Part shown: one piece after another, positions 18,245 to 26,477 of the stretch
Layout of the letters: each line of letters opens with the position of its first letter
Numbering within the stretch: the first letter of the stretch is position 1
Assembly (NCBI RefSeq): GCF_000007825.1
Contig: NC_004722.1
Coordinates: 2,644,501-2,708,500 of the forward strand
Length of the DNA: 64,000 nucleotides
DNA from: Bacillus cereus ATCC 14579
GTDB taxonomy: Bacteria > Bacillota > Bacilli > Bacillales > Bacillaceae_G
Direction of reading: 5' to 3'
Notes under the pieces: model-generated
What the model saw: the letters and a program-made list of their open reading frames with translations, nothing else
Databases searched by the model: none
What the model was told of the DNA's origin: nothing
Position numbers and translations under genes: made by a program

Positions 18245-18706
18245 TCAACTACGCTTTTTATATTTTTTTGATACACTGGCTACGAGGGGGATACCAATTA
18301 AGGTCGGTAAAAACCAAAACCATATTGGCGGAAGTAAATTTATAATGGGAATATGGATGCCGACATTTACTAAAAGTGCGGTGACTGCACCAATATAAGA
18401 ACCTAACATGCCTCTAATGTGGTGATGGAGCCAATTTTTCCAACGTTTTTTTCGTGCAAGGTATCCATAAATCGCAAATGAATAAGAGAAGATTGCTACA
18501 TAAAATAAATATGCGATTTTATCCCAGTTGATAATGGATAATATTATTGCCGTAAGGGTAATGACAACATAAGATGCATGATATATTTCGCCCCATTCGG
18601 TATGTTTTCCTTTCTTCTTTTGGGCAACCATCGCTACAATACCAGTGATTAAGCATATTGTTCCAAATAGGATGTGTATGGTTAAAAGAATGTTAAAAAT
18701 GCTCAT
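18245..18706 (-). CDS. four-helix membrane protein, DUF2306-like
   Basis: Integral membrane protein of 153 aa with four clear hydrophobic segments (about 5-27, 44-63, 67-85, 105-145 split by a Pro-rich turn). Histidines occur in ILLTIHILFG, IYHASY and LHHHIRGM, a pattern seen in DUF2306 and other putative haem or metal-binding membrane families. The ATG has the site AAGGAGG upstream. It is transcribed alone, convergent with the M15 peptidase. The family call rests on the helix and His pattern and is tentative; function unknown. Confidence 0.65.
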   Translation of the reverse strand: MSIFNILLTIHILFGTICLITGIVAMVAQKKKGKHTEWGEIYHASYVVITLTAIILSIINWDKIAYLFYVAIFSYSFAIYGYLARKKRWKNWLHHHIRGMLGSYIGAVTALLVNVGIHIPIINLLPPIWFWFLPTLIGIPLVASVSKKYKKRS

Positions 18707-18872
18707 AATAATTCCTCCTTTTTTATTTTTATAGTATTGCAGTATAGGAGAAAAGTTGAAAAATATAGTTAGTTCGGCTTAATATATTGAAATAAAGGTA
18801 CTCCTAGAACAAAACCCAATGATTTAAATATTTAGTGAGATGATTATTATGTTAAATGAAGGAGAGACTTCT

Positions 18873-19403
18873 ATGTTTACATCTATTACATATTTACAAT
18901 CGGGCAATGAGAAACAACAAAAAATATATGATGTTTTGAATAGCCTAAACATAATGGAGGATTTAGCTTTATATAATCCCGTTCTTTGCGGGACAATCCC
19001 TATAAGAATTGATACTCCTCAATCTGACTTAGATATTGTAATGGAAGTATATAATTTTGATGTTTTTGAGCAGGAAATGAGGTCTTTATATGGTTCTTAT
19101 GGAGGGTTCAACATAAAAAAGAAAAAAATTAAAGGTACTGAATCGATAAAGGTGAATTTTGAATTCGAAGGTTTTGAATTTGAATTATTTGCTCAACCGA
19201 AGCCAGTGCGTAATCAAAATGCATATAGACACATGATAGTGGAACACATGCTATTAATGCAGCATCCCCATATAAGGGAAGAAGTTATTCGCTTAAAGGA
19301 ACAAGGTTTAAAAACAGAACCTGCTTTTGCTCAAGTATTAAATATTGACGGAGATCCTTATGAAGAGCTTATTTTATTAGGGCAGGAAATGAAATTGTGG
19401 TAA
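18873..19403 (+). CDS. DUF4269 family, nucleotidyltransferase-like protein
   Basis: Recognised as DUF4269 (about 176 aa). The segment CGTIPIRIDTPQSDLDIVMEV resembles a minimal nucleotidyltransferase active site, in which a G-[ST]-like turn is followed by DxD-type acidic ligands (here SDLDI). Other conserved parts are FEFELFAQPKPVRNQNAYRHM. ATG at 18873 is chosen because GAAGGAG lies nine bases upstream; the frame is open back to 18840 without a site. Activity has not been shown for the family as far as I know. A bidirectional terminator follows. Confidence 0.85.
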   Translation: MFTSITYLQSGNEKQQKIYDVLNSLNIMEDLALYNPVLCGTIPIRIDTPQSDLDIVMEVYNFDVFEQEMRSLYGSYGGFNIKKKKIKGTESIKVNFEFEGFEFELFAQPKPVRNQNAYRHMIVEHMLLMQHPHIREEVIRLKEQGLKTEPAFAQVLNIDGDPYEELILLGQEMKLW

Positions 19404-19413
19404 ATAAGATACA

Positions 19414-19450
19414 TAAAAAATCCTCCAAAAACAAAAGAGGATTTTTTTTA
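19414..19450. terminator. bidirectional terminator between DUF4269 and MocR genes
   Basis: AAAAAATCCTC / GAGGATTTTTT arms, T-rich on both strands. Confidence 0.85.
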
Positions 19451-20881
19451 TGCCGTTAACTTCCGAATTAATTCACTGAGCAATCTAATTCCGTTAGTCA
19501 TTTGTTCTGGAGTAGCATATCCATATGATAAACGAATGTACTGATCTGATTCTTCTTCATAAATACGTCCCGGATTTAAAAGAATTCCTTTTGATAGTGC
19601 CTCTGAAAATAGTTTTTTCATCGGAATGTTATGTATAACCTTTAGCCATATAAAAAATCCACCACTAGGAATATCCCATGATGCAATATCTGCACAATAT
19701 TTATTTAAAGCTCGTATCATTATTTGTCTTCGTTCTTTCAGGTGCATTCTTACATTTGCTACATGTTCTTCATAAAAACCTTCATTTATCCATTCAGCAG
19801 CTACTCTTTGAGATAAAGAGCTGGATCCATAGTCTGTTTGCATTTTTATATCTGACAATCTATCAATAACAGGTTCTGGTCCGATTATCCATCCAATTCT
19901 CAGTCCTGGGCTAAGTGTTTTAGAGAGACTACCAATATATAATACATGTCCATGTTTATCCATCGACTTTAAAGGAGCTGGAGGTGATTCATCAAGCCAT
20001 AACTCTCGGTATATATCATCCTCGATGATAGGCAATTGCTCTTTTTCACATATTTTTAATATTTCTTTTCTTCGCTCTTTGGACATCAATATCCCCGTTG
20101 GATTTTGAAAACAAGGAATTGAATATAAAATATTATTCTTTTGACTATATTTAATTCGTTTTAATAAGTCGTTAGGTAAAATACCGTGATGATCCATTGA
20201 TATACCGGATAAATTTATATTTGCTGATTGAAAAATATGAAGTGAATATAAGTAAGAAGGTTGTTCAAGTAAAACAGTTGATTTTCTATGTAAAAGACCA
20301 ATCGATATTAATTGTAATGCTTGGAGTGCACCAGAGACTATTAATATAGAATCCGGTGATGCATGTATTCCAAATGATCTTACATATTTGCTTATTGCTT
20401 CACGTAACGGATAAATACCTTTTTGTTCTTCGTATCCGAAATAATCTAATTCCTCACTGACGTTTTTTATTATAGATTGCATAGTTTCGAGCGGGAAAAG
20501 ATGAGGTGCAAGTTCACCTTTACTAAGATGGATAAGCGTTTTATTTGCTTCTGCTTCATTTATTTCTCGCACCATTAACTTACTTGGTTTATGAATACCG
20601 GCTTTTACATATTCACTCCAATCGGGCGGAGGATTAGTTGCTAATAATGACCATGTATTATTTGTTACAATTGTTCCTGCTCCGATTTGTCCTTGAATTA
20701 AACCATCTGCTATAAGTTCATCTAGCGCAGTAATTACAGTACTTCGATTTACATGAAATAATTTTGCTAACTGCCGCTGACTAGGGATTTTACTTCCAAT
20801 TGGCCATTCTCCGTTTTCAATTTTTTCTTTCATATAGTCTATTATCTGCTGATATTTGGGCACTTTTTTATCGGTCGTCAT
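19448..20881 (-). CDS. MocR-family regulator (GntR HTH plus aminotransferase domain)
   Basis: Pyridoxal-phosphate-dependent transcription factor. Residues 1-75 are a GntR winged HTH (PSQRQLAKLFHVNRSTV recognition helix). The remainder is a fold-type I aminotransferase domain, with the PLP lysine at about residue 321 in GSLSKTLSPGLRIGW and the Asn/Asp cofactor contacts in CFQNPTG and IIEDDIYREL. Length 477 aa is normal. It is divergent from an EamA exporter, an arrangement common for MocR proteins, and TGGTTGGTTTTT direct repeats lie between the two genes. It likely controls that exporter in response to an amino acid or vitamin B6 compound (inference). Confidence 0.93.
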   Translation of the reverse strand: MTTDKKVPKYQQIIDYMKEKIENGEWPIGSKIPSQRQLAKLFHVNRSTVITALDELIADGLIQGQIGAGTIVTNNTWSLLATNPPPDWSEYVKAGIHKPSKLMVREINEAEANKTLIHLSKGELAPHLFPLETMQSIIKNVSEELDYFGYEEQKGIYPLREAISKYVRSFGIHASPDSILIVSGALQALQLISIGLLHRKSTVLLEQPSYLYSLHIFQSANINLSGISMDHHGILPNDLLKRIKYSQKNNILYSIPCFQNPTGILMSKERRKEILKICEKEQLPIIEDDIYRELWLDESPPAPLKSMDKHGHVLYIGSLSKTLSPGLRIGWIIGPEPVIDRLSDIKMQTDYGSSSLSQRVAAEWINEGFYEEHVANVRMHLKERRQIMIRALNKYCADIASWDIPSGGFFIWLKVIHNIPMKKLFSEALSKGILLNPGRIYEEESDQYIRLSYGYATPEQMTNGIRLLSELIRKLTA

Positions 20882-20917
20882 ATAAAAAACTCCTTCGTTT
20901 ATTTAAAAGATTCAAAG

Positions 20918-21015
20918 TGGTTGGTTTTTCCGATAAATAACTGGTTGAAGACATTGTATCAACTATTAAATATGATAAAAAGAAATAATTGGTAATTTAA
21001 AAATGGTTGGTTTTT
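20918..21015. promoter_or_regulatory. probable MocR operator: direct repeats between divergent genes
   Basis: TGGTTGGTTTTT occurs exactly at 20918-20929 and again at 21004-21015, with a shortened copy CTGGTTGAAG between them. Direct repeats of this kind are typical MocR-family binding sites. The second copy lies just before the ribosome binding site of the EamA gene, a position suited to repression or autoregulated activation. Confidence 0.6.
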
Positions 21016-21033
21016 TAGGGAAGGAGAGAAAAT

Positions 21034-21948
21034 ATGCATAATAAAAAATGGGATTTACGTATTATATGTGCTCACGCTTTTACAATTCTTATATGGGGAA
21101 CTGCTTTTCCAGCAATTCGTATGGGGCTTGAATCTTATACGCCTGAACACCTTACTTTACTACGCTTATTAATCGCCTCATTTATACTTTTGTTATTTTC
21201 ATTTATATACAAACTACGACTACCGGATTTAAAGGATATCCCAGCAATTTTTATATTTGGTGCTCTAGGATTTACTATTTATCACATCGCATTAAACTAC
21301 GGCGAAAAAACAGTAAATGCTGGATCTGCAAGTTTAATCATTTCAGTCACTCCAATAGTGACGGCAATTCTTGCTTCTGTTTTTTTGAATGAAAAAATGA
21401 AATTAAATGGTTGGCTTGGTGGTGTAATTAGTTTTGCAGGAATTGCCTTAATTTCATTTAGCCAGGGCGATGCTATTCAATTGAATAGCGGGGGATTATT
21501 TATATTATTAGCGGCGATTTCAGAAAGTCTATTTTTCGTTTTCCAAACATCTTACTTAAAAAAATACGGCTTCTTACCATTTACCATATATACAATTTTG
21601 TCTAGTACTGTATGTATGCTTATTTTCTTACCCGGAGTTTATCAAGAAATACTAGCAGCTCCACTTGAAGTTAACTTGAGCGTTATATATTTAGGTGTCT
21701 TTCCAACAGTACTCCCGTATATTGCATTGGCCTATATTATATCTCGTGCTGGTGCTTCTGAAGCAACAAGTTCTCTATATTTAACGCCAATAACTGCGTG
21801 TTTCATTGCTTGGATATGGTTAGGAGAAGTGCCAACTTTGGTTTCGATAATTGGCGGAGGAATTACTATACTTGGAATTGTGATTGCTCATATACCGGTA
21901 TTAAGAAAAGAAAAACATAGGAATTTAGCAAATAATCAATCCGTATAA
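21034..21948 (+). CDS. EamA/DMT family exporter
   Basis: Ten-helix drug/metabolite transporter made of two EamA repeats (about residues 10-140 and 150-290). Signature features are the first helix WGTAFPAIRMGL, the end-of-repeat motif GEKTVNAGSASLI, and the second-repeat TSSLYLTPITACFIAW. Such proteins export amino acids, purines or metabolites. ATG at 21034 follows GGAAGGAGAG. Divergent from the MocR gene and sharing its operator region; the pair recalls exporters controlled by MocR proteins in other Bacilli. Substrate unknown. Confidence 0.92.
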   Translation: MHNKKWDLRIICAHAFTILIWGTAFPAIRMGLESYTPEHLTLLRLLIASFILLLFSFIYKLRLPDLKDIPAIFIFGALGFTIYHIALNYGEKTVNAGSASLIISVTPIVTAILASVFLNEKMKLNGWLGGVISFAGIALISFSQGDAIQLNSGGLFILLAAISESLFFVFQTSYLKKYGFLPFTIYTILSSTVCMLIFLPGVYQEILAAPLEVNLSVIYLGVFPTVLPYIALAYIISRAGASEATSSLYLTPITACFIAWIWLGEVPTLVSIIGGGITILGIVIAHIPVLRKEKHRNLANNQSV

Positions 21949-22086
21949 TGTAATTCAATAATAATTTTATGATACTTTTTTATATAGTTTCTTTCTTATG
22001 TTGATAAATATAATATTTTGTATTTCAGTTAAATATTGTATGTTACATTTTATGTAGTAAGCATTTTAAAAGGAGCTGACAACATA

Positions 22087-23448
22087 ATGAATGGAAAAAG
22101 AAAAATTTTCACATGTATTTCTATTGTAGGAATCGGACTAGCTAGTTTTTCTAATTCTAGTTTCGCAGCAAGTGTAACGGACAATTCAATACAAAATTCT
22201 ATTCCCGTAGTTAATCAACAAGTAGCTGCTGCAAAGGAAATGAAACCATTTCCCCAGCAAGTTAATTATGCAGGTGTTATAAAACCGAATCATGTTACAC
22301 AGGAAAGTTTAAATGCTTCTGTAAGAAGTTACTACGATAATTGGAAAAAGAAATATTTGAAAAATGATTTATCTTCTTTACCTGGTGGTTATTATGTAAA
22401 AGGAGAGATTACAGGTGATGCTGATGGGTTTAAGCCACTTGGAACTTCAGAAGGTCAAGGGTATGGGATGATAATTACAGTATTAATGGCTGGTTATGAT
22501 TCGAATGCTCAAAAAATCTATGACGGTTTATTTAAAACAGCAAGAACTTTTAAAAGTTCTCAAAATGCTAATTTAATGGGATGGGTTGTCGCAGATAGTA
22601 AAAAAGCACAAGGTCATTTTGGTTCTGCTACTGATGGAGATTTAGATATTGCGTATTCTCTTCTTCTTGCTCATAAGCAGTGGGGATCTAATGGAACAGT
22701 TAATTATTTGAAAGAAGCACAAGACATGATTACAAAAGGTATTAAAGCTAGTAATGTTACAAATAATAACCGACTAAATTTAGGAGATTGGGATTCTAAA
22801 AGTTCACTTGATACGAGACCATCTGATTGGATGATGTCACACCTTAGAGCATTTTATGAATTTACAGGTGATAAAACTTGGCTTACTGTTATTAATAATT
22901 TGTCCGATGTTTATACGCAATTTAGTAATAAGTACTCTCCAAATACAGGACTTATTTCAGATTTCGTTGTAAAAAACCCACCACAACCCGCACCTAAAGA
23001 CTTCTTAGATGAGTCAGAATATACAAATGCATATTATTATAATGCTAGTCGAGTACCTTTAAGAATTGTAATGGACTATGCGATGTACGGCGAGAAGCGA
23101 AGTAAAGTCATTTCTGATAAAGTCTCTTCATGGATTCAAAATAAAACGAATGGAAATCCTTCTAAAATTGTGGATGGTTATCAATTAAATGGATCCAATA
23201 TTGGTAGTTATCCAACTGCTGTATTTGTTTCACCGTTTATTGCTGCAAGTATAACGAGTAGCAATAATCAAAAGTGGGTAAATAGTGGTTGGGATTGGAT
23301 GAAGAATAAGAGAGAAAGTTATTTTAGTGATAGTTATAATTTATTAACTATGTTATTTATTACAGGAAATTGGTGGAAGCCTGTACCTGATGATAAAAAA
23401 ACACAAAATCTAATAAATGATGCAATTTATGAAGGATACGATAATTAA
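22087..23448 (+). CDS. secreted GH8 chitosanase (beta-glucanase family)
   Basis: Secreted endo-hydrolase of glycoside hydrolase family 8. A signal peptide ends near SNSSFAA-S (residues 26-29). The family signature ATDGDLDIAYSLLLAHKQW is complete. Numbering from this ATG puts the proton donor at Glu122 (GTSEGQGYGM) and a Glu at 309 in FLDESEY; these are the two residues reported as catalytic in the Bacillus K17 chitosanase, so chitosan is the best-supported substrate, with some beta-1,4-glucanase activity possible. ATG at 22087 has AAGGAG upstream. Monocistronic with a terminator. About 453 aa. Confidence 0.93.
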   Translation: MNGKRKIFTCISIVGIGLASFSNSSFAASVTDNSIQNSIPVVNQQVAAAKEMKPFPQQVNYAGVIKPNHVTQESLNASVRSYYDNWKKKYLKNDLSSLPGGYYVKGEITGDADGFKPLGTSEGQGYGMIITVLMAGYDSNAQKIYDGLFKTARTFKSSQNANLMGWVVADSKKAQGHFGSATDGDLDIAYSLLLAHKQWGSNGTVNYLKEAQDMITKGIKASNVTNNNRLNLGDWDSKSSLDTRPSDWMMSHLRAFYEFTGDKTWLTVINNLSDVYTQFSNKYSPNTGLISDFVVKNPPQPAPKDFLDESEYTNAYYYNASRVPLRIVMDYAMYGEKRSKVISDKVSSWIQNKTNGNPSKIVDGYQLNGSNIGSYPTAVFVSPFIAASITSSNNQKWVNSGWDWMKNKRESYFSDSYNLLTMLFITGNWWKPVPDDKKTQNLINDAIYEGYDN

Positions 23449-23472
23449 TTAAATTTGAGAATGGTTACTGAA

Positions 23473-23504
23473 GAAAGGAATTAGCATTCGCTAGTTCCTT
23501 TTTA
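23473..23504 (+). terminator. rho-independent terminator of the chitosanase gene
   Basis: AAGGAATTAGC / GCTAGTTCCTT arms and T5, about 25 bases after the stop codon. Confidence 0.85.
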
Positions 23505-23610
23505 ATGTTTTGTAAAACATTATCCATTCTAAAATTCGCATAGATATACTTGCTTTTTTCATATACATAGTTATTGATGACTCTATGTTTTTATGAAGGG
23601 AGAGTATTTC

Positions 23611-24534
23611 TTGGAAAAAGTATTATTTTTCGGAGATCCAGGTATTGATGACTCATTTGCCATTATGTATGGTTTACTGCATCCCGAAATTGAAATTGTC
23701 GGTATTGTAACCGGATACGGAAATGTTGAGCATATACATGCTGCACATAATGCAGCGTATATTTTACAGTTAGCAAATAGACAAAACATTCCTGTCATTA
23801 GTGGTGCAACAAAACCACTGACAGAAGAAATCACTACGTACTATCCTGAAATTCACGGAGCAGAAGGATTAGGGCCCATCCATGTTCCAGAAAATATATT
23901 ATCTATTCCAATATATAATTTCGGCAGTATTGCTGCGATTCTTATAAAGTACGGAAAAGATTTAACGATTGTTGATGTAGGAAGATCTACCTCGTTAGCA
24001 ATTGCTTTTAATTTATGGAATGATTTAATGCTAAATGTAAAAGGAATCTATTTCATGGGTGGTGTTTTTTTAGAAGTAGGAAACGTTACGCCATTAGCAG
24101 AGGCAAACGTGTATGGAGATCCGATAGCAAGTAAAATTGTTTTCCATCAAGCAAAGAATTTATTCATATTCCCTTTAAATGTAACAAACAAAGCTGTGTT
24201 AACACCAAATGTATTTAACTATATTCAAGCTAATGCAAAGAATCCATTTCATATGATAATGAAACCAATGTATGACTACTATCTATCCGCATACCAAAAA
24301 CTTAATCCATCTATGGAAGGACCTTTGCTACATGATGTGGTTGCAATAAGCGGATTAGTAAATCCAAGTTTTTTTGAATTTGTGCATCGTACAGTAAATG
24401 TAGATACATACGGAGATACGAAAGGACAAACATTTGCTGATTTTCGCCCTAACTCTAAATCTGAAGGAGCCCGTATAGCTTTAGAAATAGATGCAGAAAA
24501 ATTCATTCAAGATTTTATAAAAATTATGTTATAA
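23611..24534 (+). CDS. inosine-uridine preferring nucleoside hydrolase
   Basis: Splits ribonucleosides into base and ribose, feeding purine and pyrimidine salvage. The calcium-binding N-terminal signature appears as GDPGIDDSFAIM (family consensus DTDPGxDD; the first Asp position is Gly-Asp here). Further family parts are YFMGGVF, a mid-chain GNVTPLAEANVYGDP that supplies Asn and Asp ligands, and LHDVVAI near the end with the last Asp. TTG at 23611 is preferred as GAAGGGAGAG lies just upstream. It heads a same-strand run with a GNAT, a YqfO-like and a Nudix gene. Confidence 0.9.
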   Translation: MEKVLFFGDPGIDDSFAIMYGLLHPEIEIVGIVTGYGNVEHIHAAHNAAYILQLANRQNIPVISGATKPLTEEITTYYPEIHGAEGLGPIHVPENILSIPIYNFGSIAAILIKYGKDLTIVDVGRSTSLAIAFNLWNDLMLNVKGIYFMGGVFLEVGNVTPLAEANVYGDPIASKIVFHQAKNLFIFPLNVTNKAVLTPNVFNYIQANAKNPFHMIMKPMYDYYLSAYQKLNPSMEGPLLHDVVAISGLVNPSFFEFVHRTVNVDTYGDTKGQTFADFRPNSKSEGARIALEIDAEKFIQDFIKIML

Positions 24535-24610
24535 GTTGCTGTCGAAAAAGGGAATTATTTCAATGCGTTGAATATAAAAATACATCCTCTAGATAAAGGA
24601 GCTTACAATA

Positions 24611-25069
24611 TTGAATGTCCAGTTAAAGGTTGTTACGAGAGACAATTGGGAAGATGCATTAAAGTTACAAGTTAAAGAAGATCAAAGAAAATTTGTCCCC
24701 GCTGTAGCAGTTTCACTTGCTAAAGTATATATAAAACCAGATGGTGACAATGTAGAGTACATACCATTCGCTATATACGATGGTGACCTTATGGTTGGTT
24801 TTGTTATGCATGCTGTTGTAATAGAGACATCGGATATGTATTGGATTAACGGATTTATTATTGATCAATCGCAACAAGGTAATGGTTATGGAAAAGCAGC
24901 ATTACAAGAAAGTATTGATATAATAAAAAATACTTTTAAATCGTGTAAAGAAATAAGATTAACCGTACATAAAGATAATCTCTCTGCAAAGAAATTATAT
25001 GAACGATATGGTTTCATATCATTAGGACAGGAGTATGATGGTGAGCAAGTATACCGTTTATTTGTTTAA
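24611..25069 (+). CDS. GNAT acetyltransferase (BltD/spermidine acetyltransferase-like)
   Basis: Short GNAT enzyme of 152 aa. It has the polyamine-type opening LQVKEDQRKFVPAVAVSLA, the acetyl-CoA loop QSQQGNGYGKAAL and the C-terminal NLSAKKLYERYGFISLG. These match the BltD / spermine-spermidine acetyltransferase group of Bacillus, so a polyamine is a plausible substrate (inference). TTG at 24611 is preceded by AAAGGAG. The gene is 76 bases after the nucleoside hydrolase and 30 before the next gene, probably one operon. Confidence 0.85.
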   Translation: MNVQLKVVTRDNWEDALKLQVKEDQRKFVPAVAVSLAKVYIKPDGDNVEYIPFAIYDGDLMVGFVMHAVVIETSDMYWINGFIIDQSQQGNGYGKAALQESIDIIKNTFKSCKEIRLTVHKDNLSAKKLYERYGFISLGQEYDGEQVYRLFV

Positions 25070-25099
25070 CTATTAAGAAGTAAAGGTGTGAAATGAAAT

Positions 25100-25447
25100 A
25101 TGCAATTTACTGAAGTGAAAATTGAAGTGTTCATTCCTGAAGAATATATTGAAACATTAAGGGATGAATTAAATAAAATTGGAGCATGTAAAACGGGCGA
25201 ATATGACCATTGTCTTTCCTATAGTTCAGTGAAAGGATATTGGAGACCTTTAGAAGAGGCATCTCCTTTTAATGGAGAAATTGGTCAAATATGCGAAGGA
25301 CAAGAATGTAAAGTTGAAATAAAGTGTAAACGAGAACTTGTAAAAGATGCTCTTGAAGTTATTAATGATATTCATCCGTATGAAACACCTATGATTTATA
25401 TTATACCAATACTAAATGACTATTTTGAGAAACTATACATTAAATAA
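25100..25447 (+). CDS. stand-alone YqfO/NIF3-insert (CutA-like fold) domain protein
   Basis: Protein of 115 aa matching the ferredoxin-like insert domain found inside YqfO/NIF3 proteins, here as a free-standing unit. Typical parts are VFIPEEYIETLRDEL, the YDHCLSYS and GYWRPLEEA stretch, and the end VINDIHPYETPMIYIIP. In genome annotation such proteins are often called cytochrome c biogenesis or divalent-cation tolerance proteins without evidence. It sits 30 bases after a GNAT gene and 16 before a Nudix gene. Function unknown. Confidence 0.8.
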   Translation: MQFTEVKIEVFIPEEYIETLRDELNKIGACKTGEYDHCLSYSSVKGYWRPLEEASPFNGEIGQICEGQECKVEIKCKRELVKDALEVINDIHPYETPMIYIIPILNDYFEKLYIK

Positions 25448-25463
25448 CTAGGAGGAATATCAA

Positions 25464-25910
25464 TTGAAAAGTAAATTTCATCATATTGTACGAGCAGTCA
25501 TGATAAAAGATGAAAAATTATTAGTTGCTGAATATATCGGCCATCATTATTTTTTACCTGGTGGCCATGTTGAAATTGGAGAATCAGCAGAGAATGCATT
25601 AAAAAGAGAGTTAAGAGAAGAACTTGGAGTAAACTGTAGTATACAACAATTTTTAGGCGTCATAGAAAATCAATGGCAAGATAAAGAAGTGCTTCATCAT
25701 GAAATTAACCACATTTTTGAAGTAGAGTCACAAGATTTACATACGGACTTAACACCGAAATCTAGCGAGTCTCATTTAGCATTTCACTGGATAGATTATA
25801 ATAAAGAAGCCTTAAATCATTATGAAATCATGCCAATGCCTTTAGTGAAGGAATTACTAGAAAGAAAGTTAAGTGATGAACTACTAAATTGTTGGATTAG
25901 TAATTTTTAA
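25464..25910 (+). CDS. Nudix hydrolase
   Basis: Hydrolyses a nucleoside diphosphate linked to another group. The Nudix box is complete (GGHVEIGESAENALKRELREE followed by LG at about residues 34-57), with the catalytic REELG helix. Length 148 aa. TTG at 25464 follows AGGAGGAATATCAA, a very strong site. Last gene of the nucleoside-hydrolase run; the context suggests nucleotide clean-up, but the exact substrate cannot be read from the sequence. Confidence 0.9.
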   Translation: MKSKFHHIVRAVMIKDEKLLVAEYIGHHYFLPGGHVEIGESAENALKRELREELGVNCSIQQFLGVIENQWQDKEVLHHEINHIFEVESQDLHTDLTPKSSESHLAFHWIDYNKEALNHYEIMPMPLVKELLERKLSDELLNCWISNF

Positions 25911-25966
25911 ATCACTTTATTTATAGTAAATACGTCCATCGAATGAATATAAAGAAAATAGGCTGA

Positions 25967-26037
25967 AAAACAAGGTACATCACCTAGTGTAAGTTCATAT
26001 TTTGTTGATGTACGCATTTAGTCTATAGTCTTGTTTC
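25967..26037. repeat. nested inverted repeats upstream of the bacteriocin precursor
   Basis: GTACATCA (25975-25982) pairs with TGATGTAC (26006-26013), and AAACAAG just outside the first arm is matched by CTTGTTT near 26030. It lies between the Nudix gene and the Cys-rich peptide gene and could be a terminator remnant, an operator or a leader hairpin. Confidence 0.45.
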
Positions 26038-26109
26038 TACTTTGTTTAAAAGAATTTATTAACTTTAATATTTGGACGGAATTTACATTTATAAATGGAG
26101 GGTTTCATA

Positions 26110-26376
26110 ATGAATCAGTTTCAACAAGAACTACAATCATTAAACCTTAATGATTATCAAACTGGCAATGTTGTGTATTGGGATCAACAACAAAGTCAAT
26201 ATCCATACTATTACATTCAAGACGATGCACGTCGTTGCGGCGGATGTGGCGGTTGTGGTGGACGTTGCGGTGGATGTGGCGGTAGATGTGGTGGTTGTGC
26301 AGGTCGTTGCGGCGGATGCATAAGATGCGCAGGATGTTTCAGTTGCTTTAATTGCTGGAACTGGTGGATTATTTAA
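26110..26376 (+). CDS. heterocycloanthracin/sonorensin-family bacteriocin precursor
   Basis: Ribosomal peptide of 88 aa. Residues 1-40 form the family leader (MNQFQQELQSLNLNDYQTGN, then a Tyr/Gln-rich stretch). The core carries 13 cysteines, mainly spaced as Cys-Gly-Gly or Cys-Gly-Gly-Arg repeats, and ends FNCWNWWII. This matches the strain-variable Cys-Xaa-Xaa repeat precursors of B. anthracis and B. cereus described by Haft (2009), thought to be converted to thiazoles by a cyclodehydratase complex. ATG at 26110 follows GGAGGG by eight bases. No modification, export or immunity gene adjoins it; in this family those enzymes are known to be encoded elsewhere in the genome. Confidence 0.92.
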   Translation: MNQFQQELQSLNLNDYQTGNVVYWDQQQSQYPYYYIQDDARRCGGCGGCGGRCGGCGGRCGGCAGRCGGCIRCAGCFSCFNCWNWWII

Positions 26377-26477
26377 GTATAGAAAATTCAAGTTATTTTA
26401 TATGAAAGAAAGGTGTAAAAACTATTTTGCACTTTTCTTTCATGCTGTAATTTTGATGTGTATTAAGGGGGATTTAT

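Noticed and set aside
26140..26330. CRISPR-like repeat
   Set aside because: The GGTGGATGTGG-type repeats are codons of the Cys-Gly peptide, with period three and no spacers.
26140..26391. Minus-strand Thr/Ala-rich frame opposite the bacteriocin precursor
   Set aside because: Its repeats mirror the Cys-Gly codons of the real gene and it has no start site.
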